Of a DNA stretch of 64,000 bases, positions 52,861 to 64,000 are shown piece after piece. A program made the translations under genes and the position numbers. The DNA lies in the NCBI GenBank assembly GCA_027489175.1, contig JAIYAE010000017.1:34840-98839 (forward strand), read 5' to 3'. The notes below the pieces were generated by a model. It searched no databases. It saw only the letters and a list, made by a program, of their open reading frames with translations, and had not been told where the DNA came from. Source of the DNA: Rhodobacter sp. (GTDB lineage: Bacteria > Pseudomonadota > Alphaproteobacteria > Rhodobacterales > Rhodobacteraceae). The first letter of the stretch is position 1. Each line of letters starts with the position of its first letter.

Positions 52861-53751
52861 ATGACCGAGATCATCCGCGCGCTTGCTGACCTTTCGGGTC
52901 GCTACGACGCCGTTTTCTGTGACCTCTGGGGCTGCCTCCATGACGGGCAAAAGGCCTTTCCCGCCGCCGTTGCAGCGCTGCAGGCGTTTCGGGCGGGCGG
53001 GGGCACGGTCGTGCTGCTCACGAACTCCCCCCGCCCGAAAGACAGCGTTATCAAGCAGTTGGACGGCCTTTCCGTCCCGCGTGACGCTTGGGACATCATC
53101 GCAACCTCCGGCGATGCGGCGCAGATGGGCATGATCTCCGGCGCGGTCGGTCGTCGCGTCCACCACATCGGCGCCCCGAAGGATGAGGTTTTCTTCACCG
53201 ACTTCGCCGATGATCTGCAAGCCTACGCCGCCAGCCAGCCGCCCATCGAACGCGTGGCCCTGAAAGACGCGGAAGGCATCGTCTGCACCGGCCTGCGCGA
53301 TGATCTGACGGAAACCCCCGATGAATACCGCGCGGCCCTTCTCTTGGGAAAAACCCTAGGCCTGCCAATGCTTTGCGCCAACCCTGACATCGTGGTCGAC
53401 ATGGGCGACAAGCGCCTCTACTGCGCCGGGGCACTGGCCCAGGCTTATGAGGGCATGGGCGGCACCGCGCTTTACTTCGGCAAGCCGCACCCCCCGATCT
53501 ACGACCTCGCCCGCCGTCGCCTGTCGGAACTCACCGGCCAGTCCGACGCGCAGATCCTCTGCATCGGCGACGGCATCGCCACCGACGTGCAGGGCGGCAT
53601 GTCCGAAGGCCTCGACACCCTCTTCATCACCGGCGGCCTTGCGGCAGAAGAGTTCGGCCCCGATGTCGAAAACCCTGACGCAGCCCTCCTCGGCCCCTGG
53701 CTGGACGCCCAGCAACGCGCGCCCAACTTTGCGATGGGCCGCCTTCGCTAA
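52861..53751 (+). CDS. TIGR01459 family HAD-type hydrolase
   Basis: The 296-residue protein has FCDLWGCLHDG (nucleophile Asp21), VVLLTNSPRP, YFGKPHPPIYDLA and ILCIGDGIATDVQGG, the four HAD motifs in NagD-like order. The DxWG form of motif I, where the usual second Asp is Trp, is typical of this family. It is probably a phosphatase; substrate unknown. Confidence 0.9.
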   Translation: MTEIIRALADLSGRYDAVFCDLWGCLHDGQKAFPAAVAALQAFRAGGGTVVLLTNSPRPKDSVIKQLDGLSVPRDAWDIIATSGDAAQMGMISGAVGRRVHHIGAPKDEVFFTDFADDLQAYAASQPPIERVALKDAEGIVCTGLRDDLTETPDEYRAALLLGKTLGLPMLCANPDIVVDMGDKRLYCAGALAQAYEGMGGTALYFGKPHPPIYDLARRRLSELTGQSDAQILCIGDGIATDVQGGMSEGLDTLFITGGLAAEEFGPDVENPDAALLGPWLDAQQRAPNFAMGRLR

Positions 53752-53862
53752 GTAACTTTCGTGCATCATTTGACGCCTTATTGAACTTTTATTGCGCAGC
53801 CGATTGCGCCGCGCTGCAGCATCTGCTACGGTCTCCCTGCCTCAAACAGTGAGTCGGTAACC

Positions 53863-54306
53863 ATGCTGGACAACATGCCCCGCGGCACGATCTGCATCGA
53901 AGACATCGAAATCGGCATGTCCCGGCACCTGACAAAAACCGTAACCGACCGGGATATCGAGCTTTTTGCCGAGGTGTCCACTGACCGCAACCCCGTCCAC
54001 CTGGATGAGGCATATGCCCAGGACACGATCTTTGCCGGTCGCATCGCCCACGGCATGCTGACCGCCGGCCTGATCTCGGCCGTCATCGGCGAACAGCTTC
54101 CCGGCCACGGCACCGTCTATCTGGGCCAGTCCCTGCGCTTCATGGCCCCCGTCCGCCCCGGCGATACTGTCCGGGCTGAAGTGACCGTCACGGCGATTGA
54201 CCACGGCAAACGCCGGGTTACCCTTGAAACCAACTGCGCAGTCGGTAAAACCGTGGTCTTGAAGGGTGAAGCGCTGGTTCTGGCGCCCAGCCGCAAGTTC
54301 GACTGA
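53863..54306 (+). CDS. MaoC family dehydratase
   Basis: The 147-residue hot-dog-fold protein has the hydratase motif in STDRNPVHLDEAYAQDTIFAGRIAHGML, with catalytic Asp and His, and LRFMAPVRPGDTV. Members hydrate (R)-enoyl-CoAs. Gap 53752-53862 contains AT-rich sequence (TTGACGCC...) that may be its promoter. ribF follows 25 bases later. Confidence 0.9.
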   Translation: MLDNMPRGTICIEDIEIGMSRHLTKTVTDRDIELFAEVSTDRNPVHLDEAYAQDTIFAGRIAHGMLTAGLISAVIGEQLPGHGTVYLGQSLRFMAPVRPGDTVRAEVTVTAIDHGKRRVTLETNCAVGKTVVLKGEALVLAPSRKFD

Positions 54307-54331
54307 CGGGCCCCGGCCCGAAAAGGGCAGG

Positions 54332-55255
54332 ATGCTGCAGCATTATCATTGGCTTGGGCTTGATCCCGCCGCGCGCGGGGCGTCAGTTGCCATGGGCAAT
54401 TTCGACGGGCTGCACCGTGGCCATCAAGCGGTGATCGACCTTGCCCGCGGCTCCGCGCCCTTGGGCATCGTCACGTTCGAGCCGCACCCCCGGCAGTACT
54501 TCAACCCCGACGCCCCCCCCTTCCGCCTGATGAACGCCGAAGCCCGCGCCAATCGCTTGGCCCGGCTTGGGGTGGACCACCTCTACCAGCTCCCCTTCGA
54601 CGCCACCCTTGCAGGCCTGACAGCCGAAGCATTCGTGGATGAGGTCCTGCATCAGGGGCTTGGCGTGTCCCATGTCGTGGTCGGCGCGGATTTCTGCTTC
54701 GGCAAAGGGCGCAAGGGCACCGCGGCTGACCTCACAAGCCTTTGCAACGCAAGGAATATCCGCACCACGATCTCGCCCCTCATCACTCATGATCTGGCCG
54801 AGATTTCGTCCACCAACATCCGCCGCGCGCTGACCGAAGGCCGCCCGCGCGACGCCGCCGCCATGCTGGGCCACTGGCACCGGATCGAAGGCGAGGTGAT
54901 CCATGGCGAAAAGCGCGGGCGCGAGCTTGGTTATCCCACGGCCAACATGTCCCTTGCCGGCCTCCACCTGCCGCGCTTTGGGGTCTATGCCGTCCTCGTC
55001 GACATCCTGACCGGCCCGCAGAAGGGCAGCCATCACGGCGTGGCCAGCCTTGGGGTGCGGCCGATGTTCGGGGTCAACACCCCCAACCTTGAAACCTTCG
55101 TCTTTGATTTCAAAGGCGATCTTTACGGCCAGCACCTCTCGATCGCGCTAGTCGACTACCTTCGGCCCGAGCTGAAGTTTGACGGCCTACCCGCCCTCAT
55201 CACCCAGATGGACGCCGACAGCGACCGCGCGCGCGGGATCCTGAAGGCCCTCTAG
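54332..55255 (+). CDS. ribF: Bifunctional riboflavin kinase / FAD synthetase
   Basis: The 307-residue protein has an N-terminal nucleotidyltransferase domain (AMGNFDGLHRGH, FGKGRKGT, ISSTNIRRALTEG). The C-terminal flavokinase has GEVIHGEKRGRELGYPTANM. It converts riboflavin to FMN and FAD. ATG at 54332 has AGGGCAGG upstream. Confidence 0.95.
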   Translation: MLQHYHWLGLDPAARGASVAMGNFDGLHRGHQAVIDLARGSAPLGIVTFEPHPRQYFNPDAPPFRLMNAEARANRLARLGVDHLYQLPFDATLAGLTAEAFVDEVLHQGLGVSHVVVGADFCFGKGRKGTAADLTSLCNARNIRTTISPLITHDLAEISSTNIRRALTEGRPRDAAAMLGHWHRIEGEVIHGEKRGRELGYPTANMSLAGLHLPRFGVYAVLVDILTGPQKGSHHGVASLGVRPMFGVNTPNLETFVFDFKGDLYGQHLSIALVDYLRPELKFDGLPALITQMDADSDRARGILKAL

Positions 55256-55261
55256 CCCCGT

Positions 55262-55468
55262 CTAGATCCGGGGCTGGGTGACCGGCCCCAGCGCCACGAG
55301 AAGCATGATCGACAAGAGCGGCGTCCCGATCAGGCTGATGGCGATCCAGACCAGCGGACGACGCCCCCGCGCCCGCGCCATCCGCGCTGGCAACAGGATC
55401 GCCAGCCAGATCGCGAAGACCAGCGCCACCAGCGCGATCACTGCGCCGCCACCATGACCAATCAACAT
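55262..55468 (-). CDS. Small membrane protein, 68 residues
   Basis: Two hydrophobic segments (VIALVALVFAIWLAILLPA, WIAISLIGTPLLSIMLLVAL) flank a basic loop. AGGAG lies six bases before the ATG at 55468, which decides this start over an upstream ATG that overlaps the ribosome site. Family unknown. It is convergent with ribF, with 6 bases between the stops. Confidence 0.65.
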   Translation of the reverse strand: MLIGHGGGAVIALVALVFAIWLAILLPARMARARGRRPLVWIAISLIGTPLLSIMLLVALGPVTQPRI

Positions 55469-55584
55469 GCCCATCTCCTGTCCAGACCCCGCCGCAGGCC
55501 GGCCGGTGCCTTCACGGGCCGCGCCTGCTGGTGACTTGCACGTCAACCCTTCCCTTTTCCGTCGCGCCACAGCACTTTGACCGC

Positions 55585-56037
55585 ATGGAAAAACTGCGCC
55601 CCCGGTTCTGGGAAACCGTCCCCCTTGCCAAGATGACCCGCGCCGAGTGGGAAGCGCTGTGTGACGGCTGCGGCAAATGCTGCCTGAACAAGCTGGAGTA
55701 TGAAGATACCGGTGAGGTCGCCTATACCCGCGTCGCCTGCCGCCTCTTGGACGGCGATACCTGCCAATGCATGGACTACCCCAACCGCAAGCTGCACGTG
55801 CCGGAATGTGTGGTCCTGACGCCGAAGACCCTGCCGAAGATCGCCTATTGGATGCCCTCGACCTGCGCTTACAAGCTTTTGTATCACAAGAAGAAAATTC
55901 CCGACTGGCACCCCCTTCTGACCGGCGACCCCGACAGCCCGGCCAAGGCGGGGGAATCGGTGCGCGGTATCACGATCCCGGAAACCTCGGTCGATGAGGA
56001 TGACTGGGAAGACTACTTGATCGAAGGAAACCCCTGA
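55585..56037 (+). CDS. YcgN family cysteine-cluster protein
   Basis: The 150-residue protein has a CxxCxxCC cluster near the N-terminus (CDGCGKCC, Cys26-Cys33) and further cysteines in ACRLLDGDTCQCMDYPNR and PSTCAYK. These suggest a bound metal or Fe-S cluster. It matches the YcgN/UPF0260 pattern. Function unknown. The stop overlaps the next start by one base. Confidence 0.9.
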   Translation: MEKLRPRFWETVPLAKMTRAEWEALCDGCGKCCLNKLEYEDTGEVAYTRVACRLLDGDTCQCMDYPNRKLHVPECVVLTPKTLPKIAYWMPSTCAYKLLYHKKKIPDWHPLLTGDPDSPAKAGESVRGITIPETSVDEDDWEDYLIEGNP

Positions 56038-57056
56038 TGCGCTTTGCTTCCGACAATACCTCGGGGGCTGCACCCGAAGTCATGGCCGCCGTCATCAAGG
56101 CGAATGACGGCTATGACCGGTCCTATGGTGCCGATGCCGCGATGGGCCGGGTGACCGCGCTGGTGCGCGAGATTTTTGAGGCGCCCGAGGCTGTGGTGCA
56201 TCTGGTGGCAACCGGCACAGCGGCCAACGCTTTGGCCATCGCGACCCATTGCCAACCCTGGGGCGCGGTCTTCTGTCACACCCACGCCCATGTCGCCGAA
56301 GACGAATGCAACGCGCCCGAGTTCTATTCGGGCGCGAAGCTGATCCTTGTGCCCGGCGACCACGGCAAGATGACCCCCGCCACCCTGGCCGATGTGCTGG
56401 CCCGCACCGGCGAAAGCGGCGTCCATGGTGTGCAGCGCGGCATGCTGACCCTGACCAACGTCACCGAAGCCGGCACCGTCTACACCCCCACCGAGATTTC
56501 CGCCCTGACCGCGCAAGCCAAGGCACATCACCTGCCCTGCCATCTGGACGGCGCACGCTTTGCCAATGCGCTGGTCGCCACCAACGCCACCCCCGCTGCG
56601 ATGACCTGGGCGGCGGGAATCGATGTTCTGTCGCTTGGCGGCACCAAGAACGGCTGCATGGGGGTGGAAGGCGTGGTGTTCTTCGACCCCGCCAAAGCCT
56701 GGGAGTTTGAGCTTCGCCGCAAGCGGGGCGGGCATCTTTGGTCCAAGAACCGGTTCCTTGCCGCGCAGATTGAGGCGTATCTGACCGATGGCCTCTGGCT
56801 CCGCCTCGCGGCCCAGGCCAATGCCATGGGTCAGCGGCTGGCGGATGGTCTGGCGCAAAAAGGAGCGAGCCAGCGCCATCCGGTCCAGGCCAACATGCAG
56901 TTCCCCGAATGGCCCGAAGGTGCCCATGCCCGGCTGGAAGCCGCCGGGGCCGCCTATTACCGCTTCCCCGCCCCCCCGGGGCGCGAGGCGGCGCGGCTGG
57001 TCACCAGCTGGTCCACCACGGCCGCCGATGTGGACCAGTTCCTTGCGGCGTTCTGA
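56037..57056 (+). CDS. ltaE: Low-specificity L-threonine aldolase (PLP-dependent)
   Basis: The 339-residue fold-type I enzyme shows FASDNTSGAAPEV, FCHTHAHVAEDECNAPEF, CHLDGARFANAL (PLP-contacting Asp/Arg) and LSLGGTKNGCMG, with the Schiff-base lysine. It cleaves L-threonine or L-allo-threonine to glycine and acetaldehyde. It is translationally coupled to the cysteine-cluster gene. Confidence 0.9.
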   Translation: MRFASDNTSGAAPEVMAAVIKANDGYDRSYGADAAMGRVTALVREIFEAPEAVVHLVATGTAANALAIATHCQPWGAVFCHTHAHVAEDECNAPEFYSGAKLILVPGDHGKMTPATLADVLARTGESGVHGVQRGMLTLTNVTEAGTVYTPTEISALTAQAKAHHLPCHLDGARFANALVATNATPAAMTWAAGIDVLSLGGTKNGCMGVEGVVFFDPAKAWEFELRRKRGGHLWSKNRFLAAQIEAYLTDGLWLRLAAQANAMGQRLADGLAQKGASQRHPVQANMQFPEWPEGAHARLEAAGAAYYRFPAPPGREAARLVTSWSTTAADVDQFLAAF

Positions 57057-57186
57057 TCGCGCCCGGCCCGTGGCAATGCTGCGCCTGCAGCGATAAATTC
57101 GGCCTTCTTTGGAAGCATCGGTTTGCAAGCCCATGGCCGGGTGGTAAGCGAAGGCACCGTCACGAATCCGTCATTCCGGAGATGCC

Positions 57187-58206
57187 ATGCCCGCTGTCAC
57201 CGAACCGAAGCTGATCGCCGGGAATGCCAACCTCCCCCTTGCCAAGTCTATCGCCCGCCGCATGTCGATGCACCGCGGGATGAGCGTCAATCTGGTGGAA
57301 GCCCGGGTCGAACGCTTCAACGACCAAGAGATTTTCGTCGAGGTGTTCGAGAATGTCCGGGGCGAGGACATGTATGTGATCCAGCCCACCTCGAACCCGT
57401 CGAACGACAACCTGATGGAACTTCTCATCATGACCGACGCCTTGCGCCGGTCGTCGGCCAGCCGCATCACCGCGGTGATCCCTTACTTCGGCTATGCCCG
57501 CCAGGACCGCCGCGCCAAGGCCCGCACCCCGATCACCGCCAAGTTGGTGGCCAACATGATCGAAACGGCCGGGATTGACCGCGTCCTGACGCTTGACCTT
57601 CATGCCGCCCAGATTCAGGGCTTTTTCGATATCCCGGTGGACAACCTTTACGCCGCCCCGGTCTTTGCGCTGGATATCGAGCACCACTTCAAAGGCCAGA
57701 TGGACGACATCATGATCGTCTCGCCGGACGTGGGCGGTGTGGCCCGCGCGCGCGAACTGGCCAAACGGATCAACGCCCCCCTCGCCATCGTCGACAAGCG
57801 CCGTGAAAAAGCGGGCGAGATTGCCGAAATGACCGTGATCGGTGACGTGAAGGGGCGCAAATGCATCATCGTCGATGACATCTGCGACACGGCAGGCACC
57901 CTGTGCAAAGCCGCCGAAACGCTGATGGAGGCAGGCGCGGTCGAGGTGCACAGCTACATCACCCATGGCGTCCTGAGCGGCCCAGCGGTCGAGCGGGTCG
58001 CGAAATCGGTGATGAAGTCGCTGGTCATCACCGACTCGATCGAGCAGGGCGAAAAAGTCTGCGCCGCGCCGAACATCCGCGTGGTCCCCACCGCGCCGAT
58101 GTTTGCGCAAGCCATCCTGAACATCTGGGGCGGCATGTCCGTCTCCAGCCTGTTCGAGACAGACACGCTCGTCCCGATTTACGAAGGCCTGTATCAGCGC
58201 AGCTGA
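57187..58206 (+). CDS. prs: Ribose-phosphate pyrophosphokinase
   Basis: The 339-residue enzyme shows [67 protein letters not shown] and the PRPP loop [13 protein letters not shown]. It makes PRPP for nucleotide, His and Trp synthesis. ATG at 57187 follows a GGAG. Confidence 0.97.
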   Translation: MPAVTEPKLIAGNANLPLAKSIARRMSMHRGMSVNLVEARVERFNDQEIFVEVFENVRGEDMYVIQPTSNPSNDNLMELLIMTDALRRSSASRITAVIPYFGYARQDRRAKARTPITAKLVANMIETAGIDRVLTLDLHAAQIQGFFDIPVDNLYAAPVFALDIEHHFKGQMDDIMIVSPDVGGVARARELAKRINAPLAIVDKRREKAGEIAEMTVIGDVKGRKCIIVDDICDTAGTLCKAAETLMEAGAVEVHSYITHGVLSGPAVERVAKSVMKSLVITDSIEQGEKVCAAPNIRVVPTAPMFAQAILNIWGGMSVSSLFETDTLVPIYEGLYQRS

Positions 58207-58266
58207 CACAGAATTGGGCGCGTCTTGCCCCAGTCCCAGCACAATGCGCCGGTAAAGACCTGACTG

Positions 58267-59232
58267 TTGCGACAATGGCGTCGCTGCGGCCCGGGGGTGG
58301 ATCAGGTGCAGACCAGCAGCAAGGCACAACCGACGTGGCAGAGTGCTCTGATACTCTTGCCGGCCGAACGCTGGATGCTTGCCGTGATCTGCAGCTTCGG
58401 CGCGGCGGCGGTCTTCCTGACCCAGGCCCTTGGGCGCGAAGTGAACTGGCCACCGTTTCTGGCCGGGTTTTTCGGCACGCTTGGCCTGATGGCGATCGGC
58501 GCCTATGTCCGCGGCAAGAAGGACACGCCCCGTCTGGCCCTTGCGCTGATCGGGGTCGCGGTCTTCATGGGCTTCACGGCCGTGTCTTCGCTGTTCATCT
58601 TCACCCTCTTTCCCCTGCCGCGCCCGCTGATTGACCCCTGGCTAACGCAGGTGGACGCCTTGCTTGGCTATCACTGGCCCAGCTTCGTCGAGACGCTGGC
58701 CGCCTATCCCGGCTTTGCCCAGGCGCTTGGCCTTCTGTACCACTCATCCCTGCCGCAGATCATGCTGACCATCTGCCTCTTGGCAGCCCTTGGCCGCACC
58801 GTGGTCCTGCACCGTTTTCTGGCTGTCGGCATCCTGACCCTTGTCGCTGCCGTGGCGATCTGGTGGGTCTTTCCCAGCATCGGCCCCTCCGGCTTCTTCG
58901 CGATCCCCGAGGATGTGCGTCTGGCGACCGGGCTTTACTTTGACAGCGACTATGGCGCCTATCTGCGCCAGCTGGTCGAAACCGGCCCCACACGGATCAG
59001 CCCCGAGGTCATGACCGGCGTTGTCGCCTTCCCGTCCTACCACATGGTCATGGCCTGCATGGTGGTCTGGTATACGCGCGGCACGATTCTGTTCCTGCCG
59101 GCCCTTGTGGCCAATGCGCTGATGGTCCCCGCCACCCTATCCCATGGCGGGCACCACCTGATTGACATTGTGGCAGGCGTGGTCGTGTTCGCGGCCTGTA
59201 CTTTCCTCTCAGCGCGGATCATCCGCGGCTGA
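58267..59232 (+). CDS. PAP2-like integral membrane phosphatase
   Basis: The membrane protein of about 310-321 residues has six or more hydrophobic segments. The motifs FPSYHMVMACM and SHGGHHLIDIVAG carry the two catalytic histidines of PAP2 superfamily members, of the type also seen in inositol-phosphorylceramide synthases. It probably removes or transfers a lipid phosphate at the membrane. The first codon is uncertain: TTG 58267 or GTG 58297. Confidence 0.82.
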   Translation: MRQWRRCGPGVDQVQTSSKAQPTWQSALILLPAERWMLAVICSFGAAAVFLTQALGREVNWPPFLAGFFGTLGLMAIGAYVRGKKDTPRLALALIGVAVFMGFTAVSSLFIFTLFPLPRPLIDPWLTQVDALLGYHWPSFVETLAAYPGFAQALGLLYHSSLPQIMLTICLLAALGRTVVLHRFLAVGILTLVAAVAIWWVFPSIGPSGFFAIPEDVRLATGLYFDSDYGAYLRQLVETGPTRISPEVMTGVVAFPSYHMVMACMVVWYTRGTILFLPALVANALMVPATLSHGGHHLIDIVAGVVVFAACTFLSARIIRG

Positions 59233-59240
59233 AGACCGCG

Positions 59241-59588
59241 TCAGGCAACGTCCCACTCATCCTCGCCCCGCGTCGGGCCGATGGCCATCCAGTCGGCCCG
59301 GATGCGGGCGATGCGGCTGTCTGACCAGGTGCGGAACACGATCTCGAACCCGTCGCTGGTGATGTTCTCGGCCGAAATGTCGATGCGCGAGTTTGCGGCA
59401 TGGTCGATGTCCCACATCGATACGCTCACCATCACGGCAGGTGGCTTCAGAAAGCCTTCGGGGAAGTCCTGTTGCTGACGCACTTCGCGCGGGCCGGACC
59501 CAGTCCACATTGGGCCATCATGCGCAAAATCGGAAAACAGGATGCGCTGGCCCTGCTGCACCCCCACCACACCAGACAAACGCTTCAT
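59241..59588 (-). CDS. H-type lectin-domain protein
   Basis: The 115-residue protein reads ILFSDFAHDGPMWTGSGPRE, VMVSVSMWDIDHAANSRIDI, then ENITSDGFEIVFRTWSDS and IRADWMAIG. This order of aromatic strands matches the H-type lectin domain first described in discoidin and snail agglutinins. ATG at 59588 was chosen. No signal peptide is seen. It lies 8 bases from the convergent PAP2-like gene. Ligand and role unknown. Confidence 0.75.
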   Translation of the reverse strand: MKRLSGVVGVQQGQRILFSDFAHDGPMWTGSGPREVRQQQDFPEGFLKPPAVMVSVSMWDIDHAANSRIDISAENITSDGFEIVFRTWSDSRIARIRADWMAIGPTRGEDEWDVA

Positions 59589-59651
59589 GCCCTCTCCACC
59601 CATTCCCACCCGTAGTTTGCCCCAAACTGGGCCAAAGCAGGTAGAGAAAAC

Positions 59652-59684
59652 GTAAAGGGCCCCGGCAGTGGCGGGGCCCTTTAC
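59652..59684 (-). terminator. Terminator of the ATP synthase operon
   Basis: GTAAAGGGCCCCG, a 7-base loop, then CGGGGCCCTTTAC, just after the atpC stop. The reverse strand continues into a mixed T-containing stretch (GTTTTCTC). Confidence 0.8.
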
Positions 59685-59707
59685 AATGGACTGTCAACAG
59701 GTTGCGG

Positions 59708-60100
59708 TCAAAGACCCGTGGCGGCGCGCATTGCGTTCAGATCGGCCACAGCCTTGTCAGCGGCATCCTTGTCCGGGTTCACCGCGGCAGCCTCACAGGC
59801 ATCGGCCACCAGGGCATCCAGCTTGGCAGGGGTCAGTTCATCCAGCGGCACGGCCTGTTCGGCCAGCACGGACACGCCGGTCGCGCCAATCTCGGCGAAG
59901 CCGCCGGTCACGACATAGGCCTTCATCCCGTCCACCCCGACCACGCGCAGAACGCCCGGACGAAGCGAGGTGATGGTGGGCGTATGCCCGGCCATCGCCG
60001 TCATGTCCCCCGCAACCGCGGGGATCTGGACCTCGGTCGCCGCGAAGGACGCAAGGCGCCGCTCCGGGCTGACCAGGTCAAATTGCAGGGAGGCTGCCAT
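59708..60100 (-). CDS. atpC: ATP synthase epsilon subunit
   Basis: The 130-residue protein has the beta-sandwich domain ([43 protein letters not shown]). A short helical C-terminus follows. It couples F1 to the rotor and limits ATP hydrolysis. Last gene of the operon, 9 bases after atpD. Confidence 0.94.
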   Translation of the reverse strand: MAASLQFDLVSPERRLASFAATEVQIPAVAGDMTAMAGHTPTITSLRPGVLRVVGVDGMKAYVVTGGFAEIGATGVSVLAEQAVPLDELTPAKLDALVADACEAAAVNPDKDAADKAVADLNAMRAATGL

Positions 60101-60109
60101 GATGCCCCC

Positions 60110-61570
<1,461 letters not shown>

Positions 61571-61584
61571 TTACTCCGGTTTCG

Positions 61585-62451
61585 TCAGAGCGCCTCGGCG
61601 CCCGAAATGATTTCGATGAGTTCCTTGGTGATCGCGGCTTGACGGCTCCGGTTGTACTGGATCGTCAGCTTGTTGATCATGTCACCGGCGTTGCGGGTCG
61701 CGTTGTCCATCGCGGACATCCGCGCGCCCTGTTCGCTGGCGCCGTTTTCCAAAAGGGCGGTGAAGATCTGGGTGGCCACGCCACGCGGCAGAAGATCGGC
61801 AAGGATCGCCTCTTCCGACGGTTCGTAATCATACAGCGACGAGGTGCTGACAGCTTCAAACTTGGCCGGGATCACCTGCTGCATCGTCGGGATCTGGCTG
61901 ATCACCGACTGGAAGCGGTTGTAGAAGATCGTGACGACATCGGCCTCATCCGCCTCAAACGCCGCCATGACCTCGCGGGCCACGCCTTGCGCATTGGCAT
62001 AGCCCACGCGCTTGACGTCGCTCAGGTCGACATGGCCGACAAAGGTCTGCGCCCAGTCGCGCTTCAGCTGCTCGCGGCCCTTCTTGCCGACGGTCAGGAT
62101 CTTGACCGTCTTGCCCTGCGCCACCAGCTCATTGGCGCGCAGGCGGGCCAGCTTCACGATGGACGAGTTGAAGCCGCCGCACAGGCCGCGCTCGCTGGTC
62201 ATGACGACCAGAAGATGCACCTGATCCCGGCCGTTTCCGGCCAGCAGCTTCGGCGCACCGGCGCCCGTGCCCACGCCCGACGCAAGGGCGGACATGACGG
62301 CGGTCATCCGTTCCGCGAACGGACGGGCAGCTTCGGCAGCCTCTTGCGCGCGGCGCAGCTTGGCCGCGGCGACCATCTGCATCGCCTTCGTGATCTTCCG
62401 CGTGTTCTTGACGCTTCCGATCCGGTTCTTGAGGTCCTTCAGGCTGGGCAT
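61585..62451 (-). CDS. atpG: ATP synthase gamma subunit
   Basis: The 288-residue central-shaft subunit has N-terminal [22 protein letters not shown] and the C-terminal helix [20 protein letters not shown]. It lies 22 bases after atpA and 20 before atpD. Confidence 0.97.
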   Translation of the reverse strand: MPSLKDLKNRIGSVKNTRKITKAMQMVAAAKLRRAQEAAEAARPFAERMTAVMSALASGVGTGAGAPKLLAGNGRDQVHLLVVMTSERGLCGGFNSSIVKLARLRANELVAQGKTVKILTVGKKGREQLKRDWAQTFVGHVDLSDVKRVGYANAQGVAREVMAAFEADEADVVTIFYNRFQSVISQIPTMQQVIPAKFEAVSTSSLYDYEPSEEAILADLLPRGVATQIFTALLENGASEQGARMSAMDNATRNAGDMINKLTIQYNRSRQAAITKELIEIISGAEAL

Positions 62452-62473
62452 CTGCCTACTCCTTCAGGGCGCT

Positions 62474-64000
62474 TCAGACGAAGTCTTTGGCGAAAGCGTC
62501 AAGCTGCGCGCGGATGGCTTTTTCCAGATCGCCAGCGACCTTGCGGTCGTTCTTGGTGATGTCGTCCAGAAGCGCCTTGCCGGTGGTCCGCAGATACTTC
62601 AGCAGACCTTCTTCAAACCGGCCCACGTCCTTGACAGCGATCTTGTCGAGGTACCCGCTGGTGCCCGCGAAGATCACGCAGACGATTTCCGCGTTGGTCA
62701 GCGGGGCGTACTGCTTTTGCTTCATCAGTTCGGTCAGGCGCGCGCCGCGGTTCAGCAGCGCCTGGGTCGAGGCGTCAAGGTCCGACCCGAACTGCGCAAA
62801 GGCCGCCATTTCGCGGTACTGCGCCAGCTCCAGCTTCACCTTGCCGGCAACCGACTTCATCGCGTTGGTCTGGGCCGAGGAGCCCACGCGGGAAACCGAC
62901 AGACCGGTGTTCACAGCCGGACGGACGCCTTGGTAGAAGAGTTCGGTTTCCAGGAAGATCTGCCCGTCAGTGATCGAGATCACGTTCGTCGGGATATAGG
63001 CCGACACGTCACCCGCCTGGGTTTCGATGATCGGCAGTGCGGTCAGCGACCCGGCGCCAAAGTCGCCGTTCAGCTTGGCCGAACGCTCCAGAAGGCGGCT
63101 GTGCAGATAGAACACGTCGCCGGGATAGGCTTCACGCCCCGGCGGACGGCGGAGGAGCAGCGACATCTGGCGGTAGGCCACGGCCTGCTTCGACAGGTCA
63201 TCATAGATGATCAGCGCATGGCGGCCGTTGTCGCGGAAGAACTCCGCCATCGCGGTCGCGGAATAGGGCGCCAGAAACTGCATCGGCGCGGGGTCCGAGG
63301 CGGTCGCGGCCACGACGATCGTGTAGGCAATCGCGCCAGTCTCTTCCAGCTTCTTCACCAGCTGGGCGACGGTCGACCGCTTCTGCCCGATGGCGACATA
63401 GATGCAGTACAGCTTCTTCGATTCGTCGTCGCCAGCGGCCTCGTTATAGGCCTTCTGGTTCAGGATCGTGTCGAGCGCGACAGCGGTCTTGCCGGTCTGA
63501 CGGTCGCCGATGATCAGTTCGCGCTGGCCACGGCCAACCGGGATCATCGCGTCGATGGCCTTGAGGCCGGTCGCCATCGGTTCATGCACCGATTTGCGGG
63601 GAATGATGCCCGGGGCCTTCACGTCGGCCACCCGGCGTTCGGTGGCCGCAATCGGACCCTTGCCGTCGATCGGGTTGCCCAGACCGTCAACCACACGGCC
63701 CAGAAGCGCGTTGCCCGCAGGCACGTCCACGATGGACTTGGTGCGCTTGACGGTGTCGCCTTCTTTGATGTCCTGGTCGGACCCGAAGATCACGATACCG
63801 ACGTTGTCGACTTCCAGGTTCAGCGCCATGCCACGGATGCCGCCGGGGAATTCGACCATCTCGCCGGCCTGCACGTTGTCGAGGCCATGCACACGGGCAA
63901 TCCCGTCACCGACCGACAGCACGCGGCCAACTTCGGCCACTTCGGCGTCCTTGCCGAAATTCTTGATCTGCTCTTTGAGGATCGCAGAGATCTCGGCAGC
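62474..64000 (-). CDS. atpA: ATP synthase alpha subunit (5' end cut by window edge)
   Basis: The frame is open through base 64000, where it reads [20 protein letters not shown]. Only about the first few residues are missing. Motifs are the P-loop [46 protein letters not shown] and the [10 protein letters not shown] loop. It is the non-catalytic nucleotide-binding subunit of F1. atpH is expected just outside the window. Confidence 0.98.
   Translation of the reverse strand, partial: AAEISAILKEQIKNFGKDAEVAEVGRVLSVGDGIARVHGLDNVQAGEMVEFPGGIRGMALNLEVDNVGIVIFGSDQDIKEGDTVKRTKSIVDVPAGNALLGRVVDGLGNPIDGKGPIAATERRVADVKAPGIIPRKSVHEPMATGLKAIDAMIPVGRGQRELIIGDRQTGKTAVALDTILNQKAYNEAAGDDESKKLYCIYVAIGQKRSTVAQLVKKLEETGAIAYTIVVAATASDPAPMQFLAPYSATAMAEFFRDNGRHALIIYDDLSKQAVAYRQMSLLLRRPPGREAYPGDVFYLHSRLLERSAKLNGDFGAGSLTALPIIETQAGDVSAYIPTNVISITDGQIFLETELFYQGVRPAVNTGLSVSRVGSSAQTNAMKSVAGKVKLELAQYREMAAFAQFGSDLDASTQALLNRGARLTELMKQKQYAPLTNAEIVCVIFAGTSGYLDKIAVKDVGRFEEGLLKYLRTTGKALLDDITKNDRKVAGDLEKAIRAQLDAFAKDFV

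Overview
The window is GC-rich DNA from an alphaproteobacterium, most likely a member of the Rhodobacteraceae/Paracoccaceae (Rhodobacter, Tabrizicola or Gemmobacter-like). The evidence is gene content: ImuC/DnaE2, a SelD fused to an NADH dehydrogenase-like flavoprotein, an Hsp20-DUF1150 pair, a fused Sat-CysC, a TIGR01459 HAD protein, groESL behind a CIRCE element, and the alphaproteobacterial ATP synthase gene order. Coding density is high. I saw no tRNA, rRNA, CRISPR array or intact insertion sequence.

Region by region: 1-1608 is the 3' part of dnaE2, which appears to stop before its usual C-terminal domain and runs straight into a dispersed composite repeat. 2122-6149 holds selD and mnmH (selenium donor and tRNA 2-selenouridine synthase, convergent) plus a secreted DUF1287 protein. 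6353-7900 is an AT-rich island that interrupts the first codons of a DNA methyltransferase gene and carries two genes resembling polymorphic-toxin immunity proteins (SUKH-like and DUF4304-like). argE follows at 8304.

9565-22236 is the most unusual region. Ten consecutive genes encode two secreted caspase-fold proteases with the same domain order, a chymotrypsin-fold protease that looks like a zymogen, a patatin-like lipoprotein, an HtrA-like PDZ protease, a histidine kinase and its response regulator, and three paralogous small secreted proteins ending in a beta-rich domain with a CX10C pair. The genes form four transcription units. A near-palindromic 15-bp motif, TGACnGGmTTTGTCA-like, lies in front of three of them and a weaker copy in front of the fourth. 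This suggests an extracytoplasmic proteolytic system under one two-component regulator.

22386-33732 holds iolG, an MFS exporter, an FAD-linked oxidoreductase, a YceI protein behind a clear operator/promoter, an ABC importer operon (binding protein, two permeases, ATPase), and a tandem pair of DMT transporters. 33918-40902 is housekeeping: gpmI, envC-like, ctpA, rppH and sat-cysC. 40915-46126 has DUF1150, hsp20, a YdcH/DUF465 protein, purE, purK, a lipase-like hydrolase, and an overlapping Nudix, Gre-like and GNAT set. 46102-51302 has another DMT transporter, groEL/groES with CIRCE, and TraB/GumN and metallo-beta-lactamase-fold genes. 51389-59588 has a small basic protein, Mn-dependent pyrophosphatase, HAD, MaoC, ribF, a YcgN-like cysteine-cluster protein, threonine aldolase, prs, a PAP2-like membrane protein and an H-type lectin-like protein. 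59708-64000 is the ATP synthase F1 operon read leftwards (alpha cut by the window edge, then gamma, beta, epsilon).

All functions are read from sequence motifs without database searches. Start codons were chosen by Shine-Dalgarno position, signal peptides and overlap with neighbours.
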